Translations under genes and position numbers: made by a program
Source: Bacilli bacterium
GTDB taxonomy: Bacteria; Bacillota_I; Bacilli_A; RF39; UBA660
Direction: 5' to 3'
NCBI GenBank assembly: GCA_900772095.1
Contig: CAAGQJ010000059.1
Location: 1-47,676, forward strand
DNA length: 47,676 nt
In this document: in pieces, positions 1-9,037 of the stretch
Layout of the letters: each line of letters opens with the position of its first letter
Position numbering within the stretch: the stretch's first letter is position 1
The notes under the pieces: generated by a model
Told to the model about the DNA's origin: nothing
Database searches by the model: none
What the model saw: the letters and a program-made list of their open reading frames with translations, nothing else

Positions 1-75
1 AATTATTGCTCTTTACTGCCTGCGAAAACTTATTGTATTCATCGTCGCTCATTTTTTGCAGGTCATAATAACCTA
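1..75. repeat. 75-bp terminal direct repeat, left copy
   Basis: Bases 1-75 are identical to 47602-47676 at the other end. The repeat lies inside one continuous reading frame (the polyvalent protein), so the two ends join seamlessly. Either the molecule is circular or permuted and the repeat is the assembler's overlap, or it is a genuine short terminal redundancy. Sequence alone cannot separate these. Confidence 0.95.
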
Positions 76-187
76 AAGTTTCAGCAGGTGACAAGCCGCT
101 GTCAATATCAGCAATAAAGCCATAATTAGCATATTCCTTTTTCGCTTTTAATCTGCGGTCGAATTCGTCTAAAGGTTCATTAGCCAT
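1..187 (-). CDS. N-terminal part of the 2478-aa polyvalent virion protein (joins 40352-47676)
   Basis: Reading leftward from the ATG at 185-187, the frame is open to base 1 and continues in phase into the right end of the window. The ATG directly follows the TAA (188-190) of the upstream virion gene, which is a typical coupled start. It adds 45 residues (beginning MANEPLDEFDRR) before the methionine at 47651-47653, giving about 2478 residues in total. Without circularisation the gene would look as if it began at 47653. Confidence 0.85.
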   Translation of the reverse strand, partial: MANEPLDEFDRRLKAKKEYANYGFIADIDSGLSPAETLGYYDLQKMSDDEYNKFSQAVKSNN

Positions 188-2317
188 TTAGTAATCTCCT
201 CTCAGTAACTTTGCAAGATATGCGCCGTTTATTTTGCCCGATGTGCCATCCAGCCATTTAACATCGTACCAATCATCACCAGTTTTATTTACGCTTGCGA
301 TACCACGTGCAATTAAATCTGCGTCACTTGCTTTTATATCTTCTGTACTGTCAAACCAGAATGAATGTTTTTCGGTAACATAGCTGCCGTAAACCTTAGT
401 TGTTACGCAGTTTTGCAAGGCTTCCAACAGCTCCGTTTCGCCCGGATTCATGCCGTGATTTTTTACGCGATAAGCGCGTACCCATTGCCGCCCGTAGTTT
501 TGGATTTTCTTCTTGTACAGTGCATCAGCATTTTTGCCTGCGACTTGTTGTACAAGGCCTTCCATATCAAAAGCAAATTCGCCTGTACCGCTATACCAAT
601 CTTTATATATTTTTTCTAACTTGCCGCGCTGTGCAGACGATGCACCTTTGTTAGCGGCGTATGCCAAGAATTGGTCAATGCTAGAAAACTTGCCTTCTTG
701 CAGCATATCTTCCAGTACGCCTATTGCATCGTCATCAAGTTTTCCGTTGCTGCTTCCACCGCTACCGCTACTTCCGCTTCTGCCTTGCGGTCCGTATATT
801 GCCGTTACCGCATTTCGGTACGTTACATACTTGTCGGGGTCACTGCCTGCCTGGTTAGTAGCCCACGCCATAGCATCACTATAGCTTGTACCGTTATTAA
901 ACATTCTAAATAATTCACTCTTTATTCCTTCAAAAAGTTTGTTTTTCTTATAAGTTTCTATTCTGTCATGGTCTGCCTTAATAGCGCGGTACTGCTTCAT
1001 AATACGGTCTTGCTCATCCTGGCTCATGTTGTGAGTGCTGCGCACGCTTCCTGCCCTATTGGTAACACTCTCTGCGTATTCTTTGATACTAGGCTCATTC
1101 CCATGTTGCGGCGTATCCCAGGTATTACCCCATACATCCGTCGTTTTACCGCTCACCCAGCGTTGCGCATTAGTTTCTCCGCTATACCATGCTACCGCCG
1201 CACCTGCTGCACCGTATTTATCATAGTATTGTTTTAACTTAAAGCGTGCGACTTTTTCTTGATTTTCCGGTGTCATTTCTGCGCCTGCTGGCAAGCCTGC
1301 TTCTTGGCTCCAGCTAGGCCAGTTACTAGGCAAAATCTGATACTTGCCGCTTGCGCCTGTACGGCCATTCTTAGCGTTATAATTGCCGCCGCTCTCTTGA
1401 ATACCGAAAGAAGTTAGCAAATTCTCAAAATCATTACCGCTTTCGCTGCCGCTAAATCCTTTCATGCCTTCAAGTTCTTTGCGTACTGCTTCTTCATTGT
1501 CGCCATATTTAGCATACAAATCTTTAGCAGTATTTCTTTCAAAAGCGCTGCTCTCTTTATCGTATGCCACCTTCTCAAAAGCAGCTCTCTGATTAGCAGT
1601 CAGATAACTACCGTACTTATCCATGATGTTACGCATAGTGCCATAATCTTCGTTGGTGATACTTGCGCCGACGGCACTTGCTACCACCTGCCCGATGTTG
1701 GCTCTGCTTTTAGATTCGATAAACTCTGCGCCACGCTTGCCATATATAGCGCTTGTCAGTAACTGTGTACGAATAATCTCATCTTGCAGTGCCTGCGAAT
1801 TATTCCAGTTCTTCTGTACAAACTCGCAGGAGTTCTGAATGTTATTGTCATAGCGTAAATCAGTGACTGCTTCTTTTTGCTTCTGCTCGTATTGGTCGAC
1901 AGTCTGGAAGCCTTGCTGTGCGCTCTGATACATTAAATGGTCTAATGCAAGCTGATTCTTTTGGCTGTGCAGTTTGGTATTACTTAATACATCCTGCCTT
2001 GCCTTATTTATCTGCTCTGTGTAGCTTGCGCCTGCACCGGCAGTGCCTTCTAATTTCGTATTCATAAGGCCGCTTTCATCGTTGTACATGATGTTATAGC
2101 GGCTCTTATTAAATATATCCATAGCGTTAAGGATAGACTGTTTGTCCTCATCCTCTTGCTGTGCTTCTACTGCTACCGCCCATTTGTTGGCGGCACCGGC
2201 AATAGCGGCAAGTCCTTTGCCGCCGCTGCCATAAGCGTTAAGGTCACTCGATACCTTGACAGTCGCACCGCCGCCGGCACCTAAATTGACGCTGCCTTGA
2301 TAACCTGCAATCTTCAT
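188..2317 (-). CDS. Internal virion protein with lytic transglycosylase domain
   Basis: A 709-residue protein in the position of T7 gp15/gp16-type ejected core proteins. Residues about 296-400 match the lysozyme-like/SLT fold: the catalytic glutamate is E308 in GIQESGG, followed by NGRTGASGKYQILPSNW and a late AAVAWYSG segment. The rest is mostly alpha-helical and Gln/Ala-rich. Such proteins are packaged in the capsid and locally degrade peptidoglycan during DNA ejection. It lies 12 bp after the core protein gene, and its stop abuts the ATG of the polyvalent protein. The enzymatic class is well supported; the ejection role is inferred from gene order. Confidence 0.8.
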   Translation of the reverse strand: MKIAGYQGSVNLGAGGGATVKVSSDLNAYGSGGKGLAAIAGAANKWAVAVEAQQEDEDKQSILNAMDIFNKSRYNIMYNDESGLMNTKLEGTAGAGASYTEQINKARQDVLSNTKLHSQKNQLALDHLMYQSAQQGFQTVDQYEQKQKEAVTDLRYDNNIQNSCEFVQKNWNNSQALQDEIIRTQLLTSAIYGKRGAEFIESKSRANIGQVVASAVGASITNEDYGTMRNIMDKYGSYLTANQRAAFEKVAYDKESSAFERNTAKDLYAKYGDNEEAVRKELEGMKGFSGSESGNDFENLLTSFGIQESGGNYNAKNGRTGASGKYQILPSNWPSWSQEAGLPAGAEMTPENQEKVARFKLKQYYDKYGAAGAAVAWYSGETNAQRWVSGKTTDVWGNTWDTPQHGNEPSIKEYAESVTNRAGSVRSTHNMSQDEQDRIMKQYRAIKADHDRIETYKKNKLFEGIKSELFRMFNNGTSYSDAMAWATNQAGSDPDKYVTYRNAVTAIYGPQGRSGSSGSGGSSNGKLDDDAIGVLEDMLQEGKFSSIDQFLAYAANKGASSAQRGKLEKIYKDWYSGTGEFAFDMEGLVQQVAGKNADALYKKKIQNYGRQWVRAYRVKNHGMNPGETELLEALQNCVTTKVYGSYVTEKHSFWFDSTEDIKASDADLIARGIASVNKTGDDWYDVKWLDGTSGKINGAYLAKLLRGDY

Positions 2318-2329
2318 ACTGCACCTCCC

Positions 2330-2992
2330 TTACCAGTTCCATTTAGTAAAGCCTGTATTATCCATGAACGGGTTATTCTTCTTTGCCTGGTTGTAAAGAT
2401 TGAAGCCGTTCATATTGCTAGCAGGAAGATTGAAATCACTGTTAGCATCGTACCATTCATCACCGCTTACTGTAGTTGTTCCCTTGCTGCCGCCAATCAT
2501 GCCTTTAGAGTAAGCGTTCGCCGCCGCACCTACAAGCGTACTAAACATCTGCATTTTGCCGTTGGCTTTAGCGTTCTTCGCCGCCGCATTATATGCGCTT
2601 GCCTGGTTGCGATAATTAACCTCGTTTACATAAGTGCTCCACGCATCGTTACGCTGATTTTGCAACAGATTCATACTGTCTTTTTTGTAAGCGTCCTCAC
2701 TGCTCGAAAGAATATCACTGACACTGCCGCTGTCGGTTAGGCCGCTACTGCCGGCCGCCGCCAGCGCCTGCCCTCTTGCAAGCCTCATTCTATCGTTGAG
2801 TTGGCTTTGCTTCTGCGCATACGCTTCTGCCTGCTGCTCACGTTGGCGGCTCATAATAGCCGCGTTCTGCTGTGCAGCCTGCGCCTGCGCTTTATATGCC
2901 TGCTCCTGCTGTTTGGCCTGCTGATGTTGGCCACTTAACTGCATGACAGTTTGCAGGCCCATTAAGATTCCAAGTGTACCCATTACGCTCAC
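2330..2992 (-). CDS. Virion core protein, T7 gp14-like
   Basis: A 220-residue protein with an N-terminal apolar stretch (MGTLGILMGLQTVMQL) followed by a long Gln/Ala-rich helix (residues about 20-75) and an AARGQALAAAGSSGL-type segment common in podoviral internal core proteins. Its start overlaps the stop of the GNAT-fold gene by 4 bp. Proteins of this type form the upper part of the ejection channel in T7-like virions. Family resemblance and position agree, but the call rests on composition more than on catalytic motifs. Confidence 0.65.
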   Translation of the reverse strand: MSVMGTLGILMGLQTVMQLSGQHQQAKQQEQAYKAQAQAAQQNAAIMSRQREQQAEAYAQKQSQLNDRMRLARGQALAAAGSSGLTDSGSVSDILSSSEDAYKKDSMNLLQNQRNDAWSTYVNEVNYRNQASAYNAAAKNAKANGKMQMFSTLVGAAANAYSKGMIGGSKGTTTVSGDEWYDANSDFNLPASNMNGFNLYNQAKKNNPFMDNTGFTKWNW

Positions 2993-3486
2993 TCCCCTCT
3001 ATATGGAATATAAAACTGATAAAATTTCTTGCCGTCCCAACCTGTTTTAGGCTCTACCAAAAATACCGCTCCCAAGTGTCTTAAATAGTTAATGCTAGTG
3101 CGGTTCTTCTCGTAGACGATATTGTGCAGCAGTCCATGCTTGCGTACCCATTCATTCAGCACTCTTTTCGCTTCCTTGAAAAGCAGGCTCTTTGTGTAAC
3201 CATTGTAAAGTTCGTTCGTGCCTACCATCCAGATTCCGCGCCCTGGCGCGCCCCATTCCATAGTGCCCTTGCCGAATATCGCAAGCAGTTTTCCGTCCTC
3301 ACCACGGTACACCCTTGTTTCTTCGTCAAGCTTGATACTGCCAATAAGCACAAATACCGGGTCACTGCTTGCTTCCAAATCTTCCTTATCATGCGGCCGT
3401 ATATCCTGCATAAGTTCTTCAATCAACGGCACAACATTTTCTTTTGACTTATTATCAAGTATTTCAACTGTCCACTTCTTAGCCAC
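2989..3486 (-). CDS. GNAT-fold virion-associated protein, T7 gp13/DUF2833-like
   Basis: A 165-residue protein with a GNAT-like layout: N-terminal strand/helix, a central segment (GRGIWMVGTNELY), then a helix and a C-terminal FYIPYRGE-type strand; NRTSINYLRHLGAVF resembles the acetyltransferase C-terminal motif. T7 gp13 and its DUF2833 relatives have this fold, are encoded between the tail tubular and core proteins, and are needed for virion assembly. It overlaps the tail tubular B gene by 8 bp and the core protein gene by 4 bp. Whether it keeps acetyltransferase activity cannot be told here. Confidence 0.6.
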   Translation of the reverse strand: MAKKWTVEILDNKSKENVVPLIEELMQDIRPHDKEDLEASSDPVFVLIGSIKLDEETRVYRGEDGKLLAIFGKGTMEWGAPGRGIWMVGTNELYNGYTKSLLFKEAKRVLNEWVRKHGLLHNIVYEKNRTSINYLRHLGAVFLVEPKTGWDGKKFYQFYIPYRGE

Positions 3487-6268
3487 CGAAAGACACCTCC
3501 CGCACTACCGCCAACAAGTTAAAAGGATATGGCTCATCCGTAACGATAATCACTCTGCCTTCGTTATTAAAGCCGCCAATAGGCAAAGTCATATGCTTGT
3601 CACCGGTAAATAATTTAATATCGCTCACTGCGTTCTGCTCATCAAAGTTCATCAAGTCCATAGTATTTATATCCGGCCCGACCATGCCGCCAAGAGAATT
3701 ACTTAAACGCAGGATGCAATTACTAATCTGCTTTTTGCGTCCTTGCATAGTGCCGTCACCAGTCTTAATTTCGACGTTTGGAAGTTCCACGATACTTCTA
3801 TAGGGCAAGCCAATAAAAGCGTGTTGTACGGCCGCCGGGAGCGTCACAGTGCCGTCCTGGCTTACTGTCAGTCCGCTATACATTCTTCCATCACCGATAA
3901 CAGTAACTTTTTCACCTGCCAACTCTGCCGCATCAATCTCTGTTTCCCCACTGCTCTTTTCAGCAGTGCTATACTCAATAGCATTATCAAGCATAATATA
4001 ATCGTCGGGGTTATCGCTCTTTGCAGGATTCTTTGCCAGATATTCGATATTGCGTACTGTCACGCCGTTTATTTCTCGTTGTACTACAAGATAAATAATA
4101 TCCTCGTCGCCTTCCTGCACTGCCGCCACAGCTTCAATCTTGCCTTGCGTTTCTATCGTCGACCAGGCATATACTTTTTGTTCCATGATGTAGGATAAGC
4201 AAGCCATAGTTCCGTCGCTTCTTACAAAGTAAATAGTGCTGTCGGGTTCCTGCTTATATGCACTGTCGACAATCTGTACATTCTCTATGATATGCTTTGC
4301 CAGCAAGGTTAAGTCATTGCCGCCGTAGCTGTCTGTTTCATAGCTATATGCCATATCCCTTACAGTGCTTCCGCGTCCTTGTACAAACACGATTCTGCCG
4401 CCAATCATCAGCGGCTCAACAGTGCTGCATCCGCGTGTAGTCTGCATTTTCGGTACGGCCTTAGATGGGGTTACAGTATCGCTGCCGCTTACTGTCCATT
4501 CGTTGCCAGCGGTCAAGACAATTAAATCGGTGCTTGCTATCAAATGCAAAATCTTAAACTGCTTGCGGCTTACAAACGCAAGTGCTACTGCGCTATCATC
4601 GGTAACAGTGCCGCTTGCTTTTTCTACGCTGAAATTGCCGTAGTCACCGGTTCTGCTCATCCATACCATGTAAGGCTGCTTCTTCGTACCGCCAAAACAT
4701 AGTCTGTCCTGGAAAAAGCAAAGTGTTTGCGGGTAGCCAAATTCTTCACTCCATGCGCCCCATAAGAAATTAGTTGTCATATCCGTTGAGCCAAGTTCTT
4801 TTTCAACATGGGCTTTAGCTGTACTGTCGCTAGTGATTTCAGTAAGCTTTACAACGCCTTCTGCATTGTAGGCCATTGCTGTTAAATCAACAGTGCAAGT
4901 ACCGCTAGTTATAGTACATACCGCCCTTAAAAATACCGGCTCTGTTACGCTGCCGCTTTCGGACGGGTTGTAATCGTCCTTAGAGGTATACTTCCTGTAT
5001 TCTTTCCAGCTTTCGCCATCGTCGCTTTTTTCTATAGCAAAACTGCCACTCCAAGTGCCGTGACTGATAACCTTCCAATTTTCGCCTACGCGCACTCTTT
5101 CAGTAGTGCCGTTGCTGGTAGATACAGTCTTGCTTGCAATCTCTTGTTTAAGTTTGATATACGCGCCAGGCTTGCTGCTAGCGAAAATATTCTTGTTGCT
5201 CGTCAAGGTAATATCGCCTGTTGTTCCTGAAGGTGTCAATTCTTTATTGCCGGTATATAAAATCTTTGCCCAACCATCAGCGCCTGCTTTGCCAGCATTG
5301 TCTTTATATTTAGTACCCGCAACACCACCAATACCGCCACCACCTGCGCCATAGGTTGTGCCTTGCACGCCCCTTGTGCTTTCGTAACTGCCGTCAATAG
5401 ATACACGGCTACCACCGCTACCGCCGGTACCACCTCTACCGGTCAAGCCGCAAGCAGTACTGTTTTCACCATCGCCGCCATTGGAAGCTGTTCCGTAACT
5501 ACCTGTGCCGCCACCGCCAGCACCACCACTGCCGACTGTGACCGTATAACTTGTATCTTTAGACAACGTGACTGTTTTTATTATACGTTCGCCATTGCCA
5601 CCTGCGCCGCCGCCAACACAATAGTAATGGTGTCCGTGATTACCCGGTTTTGAATATCTAACGCCGCCACCGCCACCGCCGCCTGCACCGGCTATATCAA
5701 TCTGATATTCACCGGTAACAGTCGGTTGAAATTGATAAGTGCCAGGCACTGTATAGCTTATACCGCTATAATTTTCAAGTGAGGTTGATTCGTCGAAATA
5801 CATATCCGTAATTTCAAAATCAGCAAAGCGCCAGTCAGTGTCTGAATATCTTGCAAGCTGTTTCACGGGATATTTGCCGCTTGCAATAAACATAGTGTCT
5901 GCGCTTTGTACAAATCTCAAATCTTGCAGCATATCTGCCGTGTATGGTGTTACGACTTCTATGTTTATATAAAGTCCGTTCTTATGCACTCTTATATATT
6001 TTTCGCCAATCTCCAAAAGATAGTCGGTATTGTCTGCGCCGTTGAACGGTACCAGGATGCACGCTTTGTCACTATACTTTGTTCGTGCCATATACTTCAT
6101 GCCCGGTCTGCGATAAATAGGGCCGTGCGGCTTGATAAGGCAGTTATAGGCTTGCAGGACCGCAAACTGATACTTATCTAAATCGACGCGGTTGGCAACT
6201 TCGGCGCTGATTTCGCCGCCGGTAAACGCAGGCTGCAATAAATAATAAGGTGTTAACCCACTAGCCAT
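3479..6268 (-). CDS. Tail tubular protein B-like (tail nozzle) with glycine-rich insertion
   Basis: A 929-residue protein. The N-terminus (LQPAFTGGEISAEVANRVDLDKY, RRPGMKYMA) and the centre (WSEEFGYPQTLCFFQDRLCFGG) are typical of T7 gp12-type nozzle proteins, which form the distal tail tube. Residues about 194-335 are an inserted glycine-rich domain with runs of GGGGGGG and VTVGSGGAGGGG, resembling the polyglycine-rich receptor-binding domains of some tail adhesins. It follows tail tubular A by 2 bp. The nozzle assignment is firm; the role of the insertion is open. Confidence 0.85.
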   Translation of the reverse strand: MASGLTPYYLLQPAFTGGEISAEVANRVDLDKYQFAVLQAYNCLIKPHGPIYRRPGMKYMARTKYSDKACILVPFNGADNTDYLLEIGEKYIRVHKNGLYINIEVVTPYTADMLQDLRFVQSADTMFIASGKYPVKQLARYSDTDWRFADFEITDMYFDESTSLENYSGISYTVPGTYQFQPTVTGEYQIDIAGAGGGGGGGVRYSKPGNHGHHYYCVGGGAGGNGERIIKTVTLSKDTSYTVTVGSGGAGGGGTGSYGTASNGGDGENSTACGLTGRGGTGGSGGSRVSIDGSYESTRGVQGTTYGAGGGGIGGVAGTKYKDNAGKAGADGWAKILYTGNKELTPSGTTGDITLTSNKNIFASSKPGAYIKLKQEIASKTVSTSNGTTERVRVGENWKVISHGTWSGSFAIEKSDDGESWKEYRKYTSKDDYNPSESGSVTEPVFLRAVCTITSGTCTVDLTAMAYNAEGVVKLTEITSDSTAKAHVEKELGSTDMTTNFLWGAWSEEFGYPQTLCFFQDRLCFGGTKKQPYMVWMSRTGDYGNFSVEKASGTVTDDSAVALAFVSRKQFKILHLIASTDLIVLTAGNEWTVSGSDTVTPSKAVPKMQTTRGCSTVEPLMIGGRIVFVQGRGSTVRDMAYSYETDSYGGNDLTLLAKHIIENVQIVDSAYKQEPDSTIYFVRSDGTMACLSYIMEQKVYAWSTIETQGKIEAVAAVQEGDEDIIYLVVQREINGVTVRNIEYLAKNPAKSDNPDDYIMLDNAIEYSTAEKSSGETEIDAAELAGEKVTVIGDGRMYSGLTVSQDGTVTLPAAVQHAFIGLPYRSIVELPNVEIKTGDGTMQGRKKQISNCILRLSNSLGGMVGPDINTMDLMNFDEQNAVSDIKLFTGDKHMTLPIGGFNNEGRVIIVTDEPYPFNLLAVVREVSFGG

Positions 6269-6270
6269 AA

Positions 6271-6876
6271 TTACGCCCTCCCGTCAAAGTATTTGCTCGG
6301 GTAGTCTGGCAACTCTTTCTTTTCGCTTGCCGTGGTATACTTCGCTTTCTGTAATGCCGCCATTGCAAGCTGATACTGTGTCTGCTGCAAGCCGCTGTTG
6401 CCGGACAGTTGTACGCAGATATTAAACGCCAGCATATGAGTAAACGCGCTCAAAAAATCACTTGAAAACATTTCCACATCGTCAACGTCATAGGTATATT
6501 CAAGCCACGCAGCAGGGATATTGCAGCCTATACCAAGCACGTTGTCACTTGCCATATATAAGTCCCACTCTTCCTGCTGCTGTTCGCCTGCCCTTATCAT
6601 TGCGCCGGTGTCAGCGTCAAATATCTTGCGCACAGCAAGGCACTTTTCGGGGTAGGCGTAAACGTGGGACCAGTACGGAGATTCGATACTAAGTTCTGCA
6701 AGCTTGCTCACGCGCTTTGCAAATCCCCAAGTGTAGCTTCTTAATAACTCTTTGCGGGTAGGCTCATAAAACAGTTTGCACTGTCTGGCCAACTCCGACT
6801 GCTCATCTATATTGCTTATACGGCCTTTGGCAATATGAGCCAGCGCCATATTACATACATCGGTAATGTTAAGCAT
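6271..6876 (-). CDS. Tail tubular protein A-like adaptor
   Basis: A 201-residue protein beginning MLNITDVCNMALAHIAKGRI, the characteristic N-terminus of podoviral tail tubular A/gp11-type adaptors that connect the portal to the nozzle. ARQCKLFYEPTRKELLRSY and an internal WLEYTYDVDD segment also match. It has a GGAGG site about 10 bp upstream and is separated from the cement gene by an intrinsic terminator, so the tail genes may be expressed below the capsid genes. Confidence 0.85.
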   Translation of the reverse strand: MLNITDVCNMALAHIAKGRISNIDEQSELARQCKLFYEPTRKELLRSYTWGFAKRVSKLAELSIESPYWSHVYAYPEKCLAVRKIFDADTGAMIRAGEQQQEEWDLYMASDNVLGIGCNIPAAWLEYTYDVDDVEMFSSDFLSAFTHMLAFNICVQLSGNSGLQQTQYQLAMAALQKAKYTTASEKKELPDYPSKYFDGRA

Positions 6877-6901
6877 TTTTAACTATTCCTCCTTGATTAT
6901 T

Positions 6902-6931
6902 AAAAAAGGGAAGAGCTTTCGCCCTCCCCTT
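6902..6931 (-). terminator. Intrinsic terminator after capsid genes
   Basis: On the minus strand, a 9-bp stem with two G-U pairs (6921-6929 with 6908-6916) closes on a GAAA loop and is followed by six T. It sits between the cement gene and the tail tubular A gene, so it would reduce transcription of the tail genes relative to coat protein. Confidence 0.75.
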
Positions 6932-6942
6932 AAAGTACTAAA

Positions 6943-7293
6943 TCAGCCCGGCCAGTTCGGAACAGTTTCAGTCAAGCCAGCAGTCAGTTTGCCGCCGCTT
7001 GCGCCGGTAACAGTCAGTCTGGAAAAAGCTTTCATGCCATACGGCAGTTTTGCTGCAACCAAAATACCCTTTTTGCTGGCAGCAAGAGTATAAGTCGCCA
7101 CAACAGTTTTAGTGCTGAAGCTTTCGCTGTCAGAAGTTTCCAGCGCCGCAGTGATAGTGCCGCTAGTAGCTAAGGCGGTCGGCGCAGTGATAACAAGAAA
7201 TAACGGGTCGGCCGCATCACCGCCGCCAACGTTCGCAATTACATTGCTGGTCAAGGAATTATCCATGTACATATTTTGCTGGTCAAAAATCAT
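6943..7293 (-). CDS. Capsid cement/decoration protein, Bbp16-like
   Basis: A 116-residue beta-rich protein starting MIFDQQNMYMDNSLTSNVI and containing alternating hydrophobic strands and TVPNWPG at the C-terminus. The start, size and position directly after the major capsid gene match the BPP-1 Bbp16 family of jelly-roll cement proteins that stabilise the shell. A GGAAGGAGTGAATAACA leader provides the ribosome site. A terminator follows, which keeps this gene co-expressed with coat protein at high level. Confidence 0.75.
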   Translation of the reverse strand: MIFDQQNMYMDNSLTSNVIANVGGGDAADPLFLVITAPTALATSGTITAALETSDSESFSTKTVVATYTLAASKKGILVAAKLPYGMKAFSRLTVTGASGGKLTAGLTETVPNWPG

Positions 7294-7312
7294 TGTTATT
7301 CACTCCTTCCGG

Positions 7313-8314
7313 TTATTGTACTGCCGCTTCGGTTTCGCTTTGGCAGTCAAGTTTCTTAATCTGAATACCTGCAAGGTACAGTTTAGGCGGTGCACCCATG
7401 AAGTCTTGACGGGTAACGTGAACATTATTCTTGTTGTTCAGATAGCACTCCAGCCAAGAGTATACGCCGTCAGATACATACGCAACCGGCGCTTTCGGGT
7501 CTTGCAGACGGTTCTTTGCGAAGATGAATTTGTTCATCAGTTCACGTTGCGCACTGTCAGTCAAAGAGTTAAGCTTTTGGACATCAATGTTGCACACGCG
7601 CACAATAGAACGAACATTTTGTACCGCCAAGCCACACTTCCAAGAGTACAAGGTCTGCAATGCACGGAACGGCTTGTTATTCTCATCGTATACGTCGCTT
7701 TCGCCCAAGTCCTCAGTCTTCAAGCCTGCCTGGGTGCCTTTAGGATATACACCCATTACACGTCTGTCGCCCCAATCTACGAAGTAGATGGAAGCGTTGG
7801 TGTTGGTACCAGGAGTACCCGCGGAAATTACCTGGTGGCCTGGAGTACCTTTGCCGCCGTCGGTCAAAGTATTGTAGCGTACCGCAATACCATTGAAAGT
7901 GTCCGGGTCTTCATCTAAGTTGCCGTACAAAAATTGACGTGCGACGTATTGGCCCATGCCTTCTACATGTGCATCGTCCTCTGCCATACGGAAAGCCTGC
8001 GGATTCGGTTTGCCGGAAAGCAACTCAACGTCCACGCAGGAACGGTCCTCCAAGTGCATACATACATCAATGCGCTGCTTTACAGTGCCTTTAGTCGGAG
8101 AAGTACCGCGGTTAATACGACGGATAGACGGAGAAGGCAGGCTGGCACGAATAGTAGTTTTAGTACCAATCGGCAAATCGCCTTCCATCCACCGAATATC
8201 TTCCATAATAGGATTGGATTCGTTAAGCACTTCCATAACGCGGTCAATAGCGCCTTGCGGAGTTAAATACTTTCGTAAGTCACTCATAGTTTGGGAGTAA
8301 CCAATAGTAGCCAT
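7313..8314 (-). CDS. Major capsid protein
   Basis: A 333-residue coat protein starting MATIGYSQTMSDLRKYL. The GDLPIGTKTTIRASLPSPS, RINRGTSPTKG and YVARQFLYGN segments are typical of HK97-fold coat proteins of BPP-1-like podoviruses. The start at 8312-8314 has AGGAAGGATG upstream; a longer in-frame extension to 8341 lacks a good site. The gene lies between scaffold and cement, as expected. Late, abundant expression is expected. Confidence 0.9.
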   Translation of the reverse strand: MATIGYSQTMSDLRKYLTPQGAIDRVMEVLNESNPIMEDIRWMEGDLPIGTKTTIRASLPSPSIRRINRGTSPTKGTVKQRIDVCMHLEDRSCVDVELLSGKPNPQAFRMAEDDAHVEGMGQYVARQFLYGNLDEDPDTFNGIAVRYNTLTDGGKGTPGHQVISAGTPGTNTNASIYFVDWGDRRVMGVYPKGTQAGLKTEDLGESDVYDENNKPFRALQTLYSWKCGLAVQNVRSIVRVCNIDVQKLNSLTDSAQRELMNKFIFAKNRLQDPKAPVAYVSDGVYSWLECYLNNKNNVHVTRQDFMGAPPKLYLAGIQIKKLDCQSETEAAVQ

Positions 8315-8356
8315 AGTTTCATCATCCTTCCTGTTTTTCAATTAAAAGTTAATAAA

Positions 8357-9034
8357 TTATTTGTACCTGCTCCAGTCGGTTTTCGGGTACATGTTTGCTG
8401 CAATGCCTTGCGCAGCGTTTAAGCCTTGTGCGCCGTTTTGTGCAGCCAAGCCGGGGTCCTCGCCAAGCAGTTCGCCAAGTTTCGCAAATGCTCTCACGAT
8501 AGCTATTTGATTGCCTGCGCCGGTAACTTCCAATGCTTCACGCACGTTCAAGCCTGGATACATTGTCTCCAATTTGCGGCAGGCAGTATCACAAAGGCCC
8601 TGTACTTTGCCCAAGTCTGCGCCCAGTGCTGTTTTAGCCTCATCGCCCCATTTAGCGATTTCCTGCGCGCGGAGCTGTTCTACGCCTTGCACTACACGGC
8701 TTGCATACTCTGTGCCGTACTTTGCAAGTGCTCTTGCCTGGTCATTGCTAAGGTTCATGCCCTTAATGACATCTACAAAGCGTCCTTGCTCATCAGCACT
8801 AAGCTCATAGCCTTCTGGCATCTCTACTCCTGCAAAGTCATAATTCACTGTGCCGGGCTGCTGTGTGCCTTGCCCATTACTTCCATTCCCTGCAATAGTG
8901 CCGGAAGCACTTGTATTATTAGTTGCATTAGTAGTAGTCGTTTCTGTCTGCTGCTGTTGTGCCGCGGTATTGGGTTCAGCCTGTTGCTGTGCGCCTTCGC
9001 CGTTTACAACTGTGTTTTCGCCGTTCTCGCCCAT
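8357..9034 (-). CDS. Capsid scaffolding protein
   Basis: A 225-residue protein with a low-complexity N-terminal half (Gln/Ala/Thr/Asn-rich, residues 1-65) and a predicted helical C-terminal half including VDVIKGMNLSNDQARAL and the basic tail NMYPKTDWSRYK, which would contact coat protein. Composition, size and position between the Bbp19-type gene and major capsid identify it as scaffold. No protease gene is seen, so scaffold may exit intact. Confidence 0.8.
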   Translation of the reverse strand: MGENGENTVVNGEGAQQQAEPNTAAQQQQTETTTTNATNNTSASGTIAGNGSNGQGTQQPGTVNYDFAGVEMPEGYELSADEQGRFVDVIKGMNLSNDQARALAKYGTEYASRVVQGVEQLRAQEIAKWGDEAKTALGADLGKVQGLCDTACRKLETMYPGLNVREALEVTGAGNQIAIVRAFAKLGELLGEDPGLAAQNGAQGLNAAQGIAANMYPKTDWSRYK

Positions 9035-9037
9035 TAG

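Noticed and set aside
7112..7918. 268-codon rightward ORF across cement and capsid genes
   Set aside because: Antisense shadow of two strongly supported virion genes.
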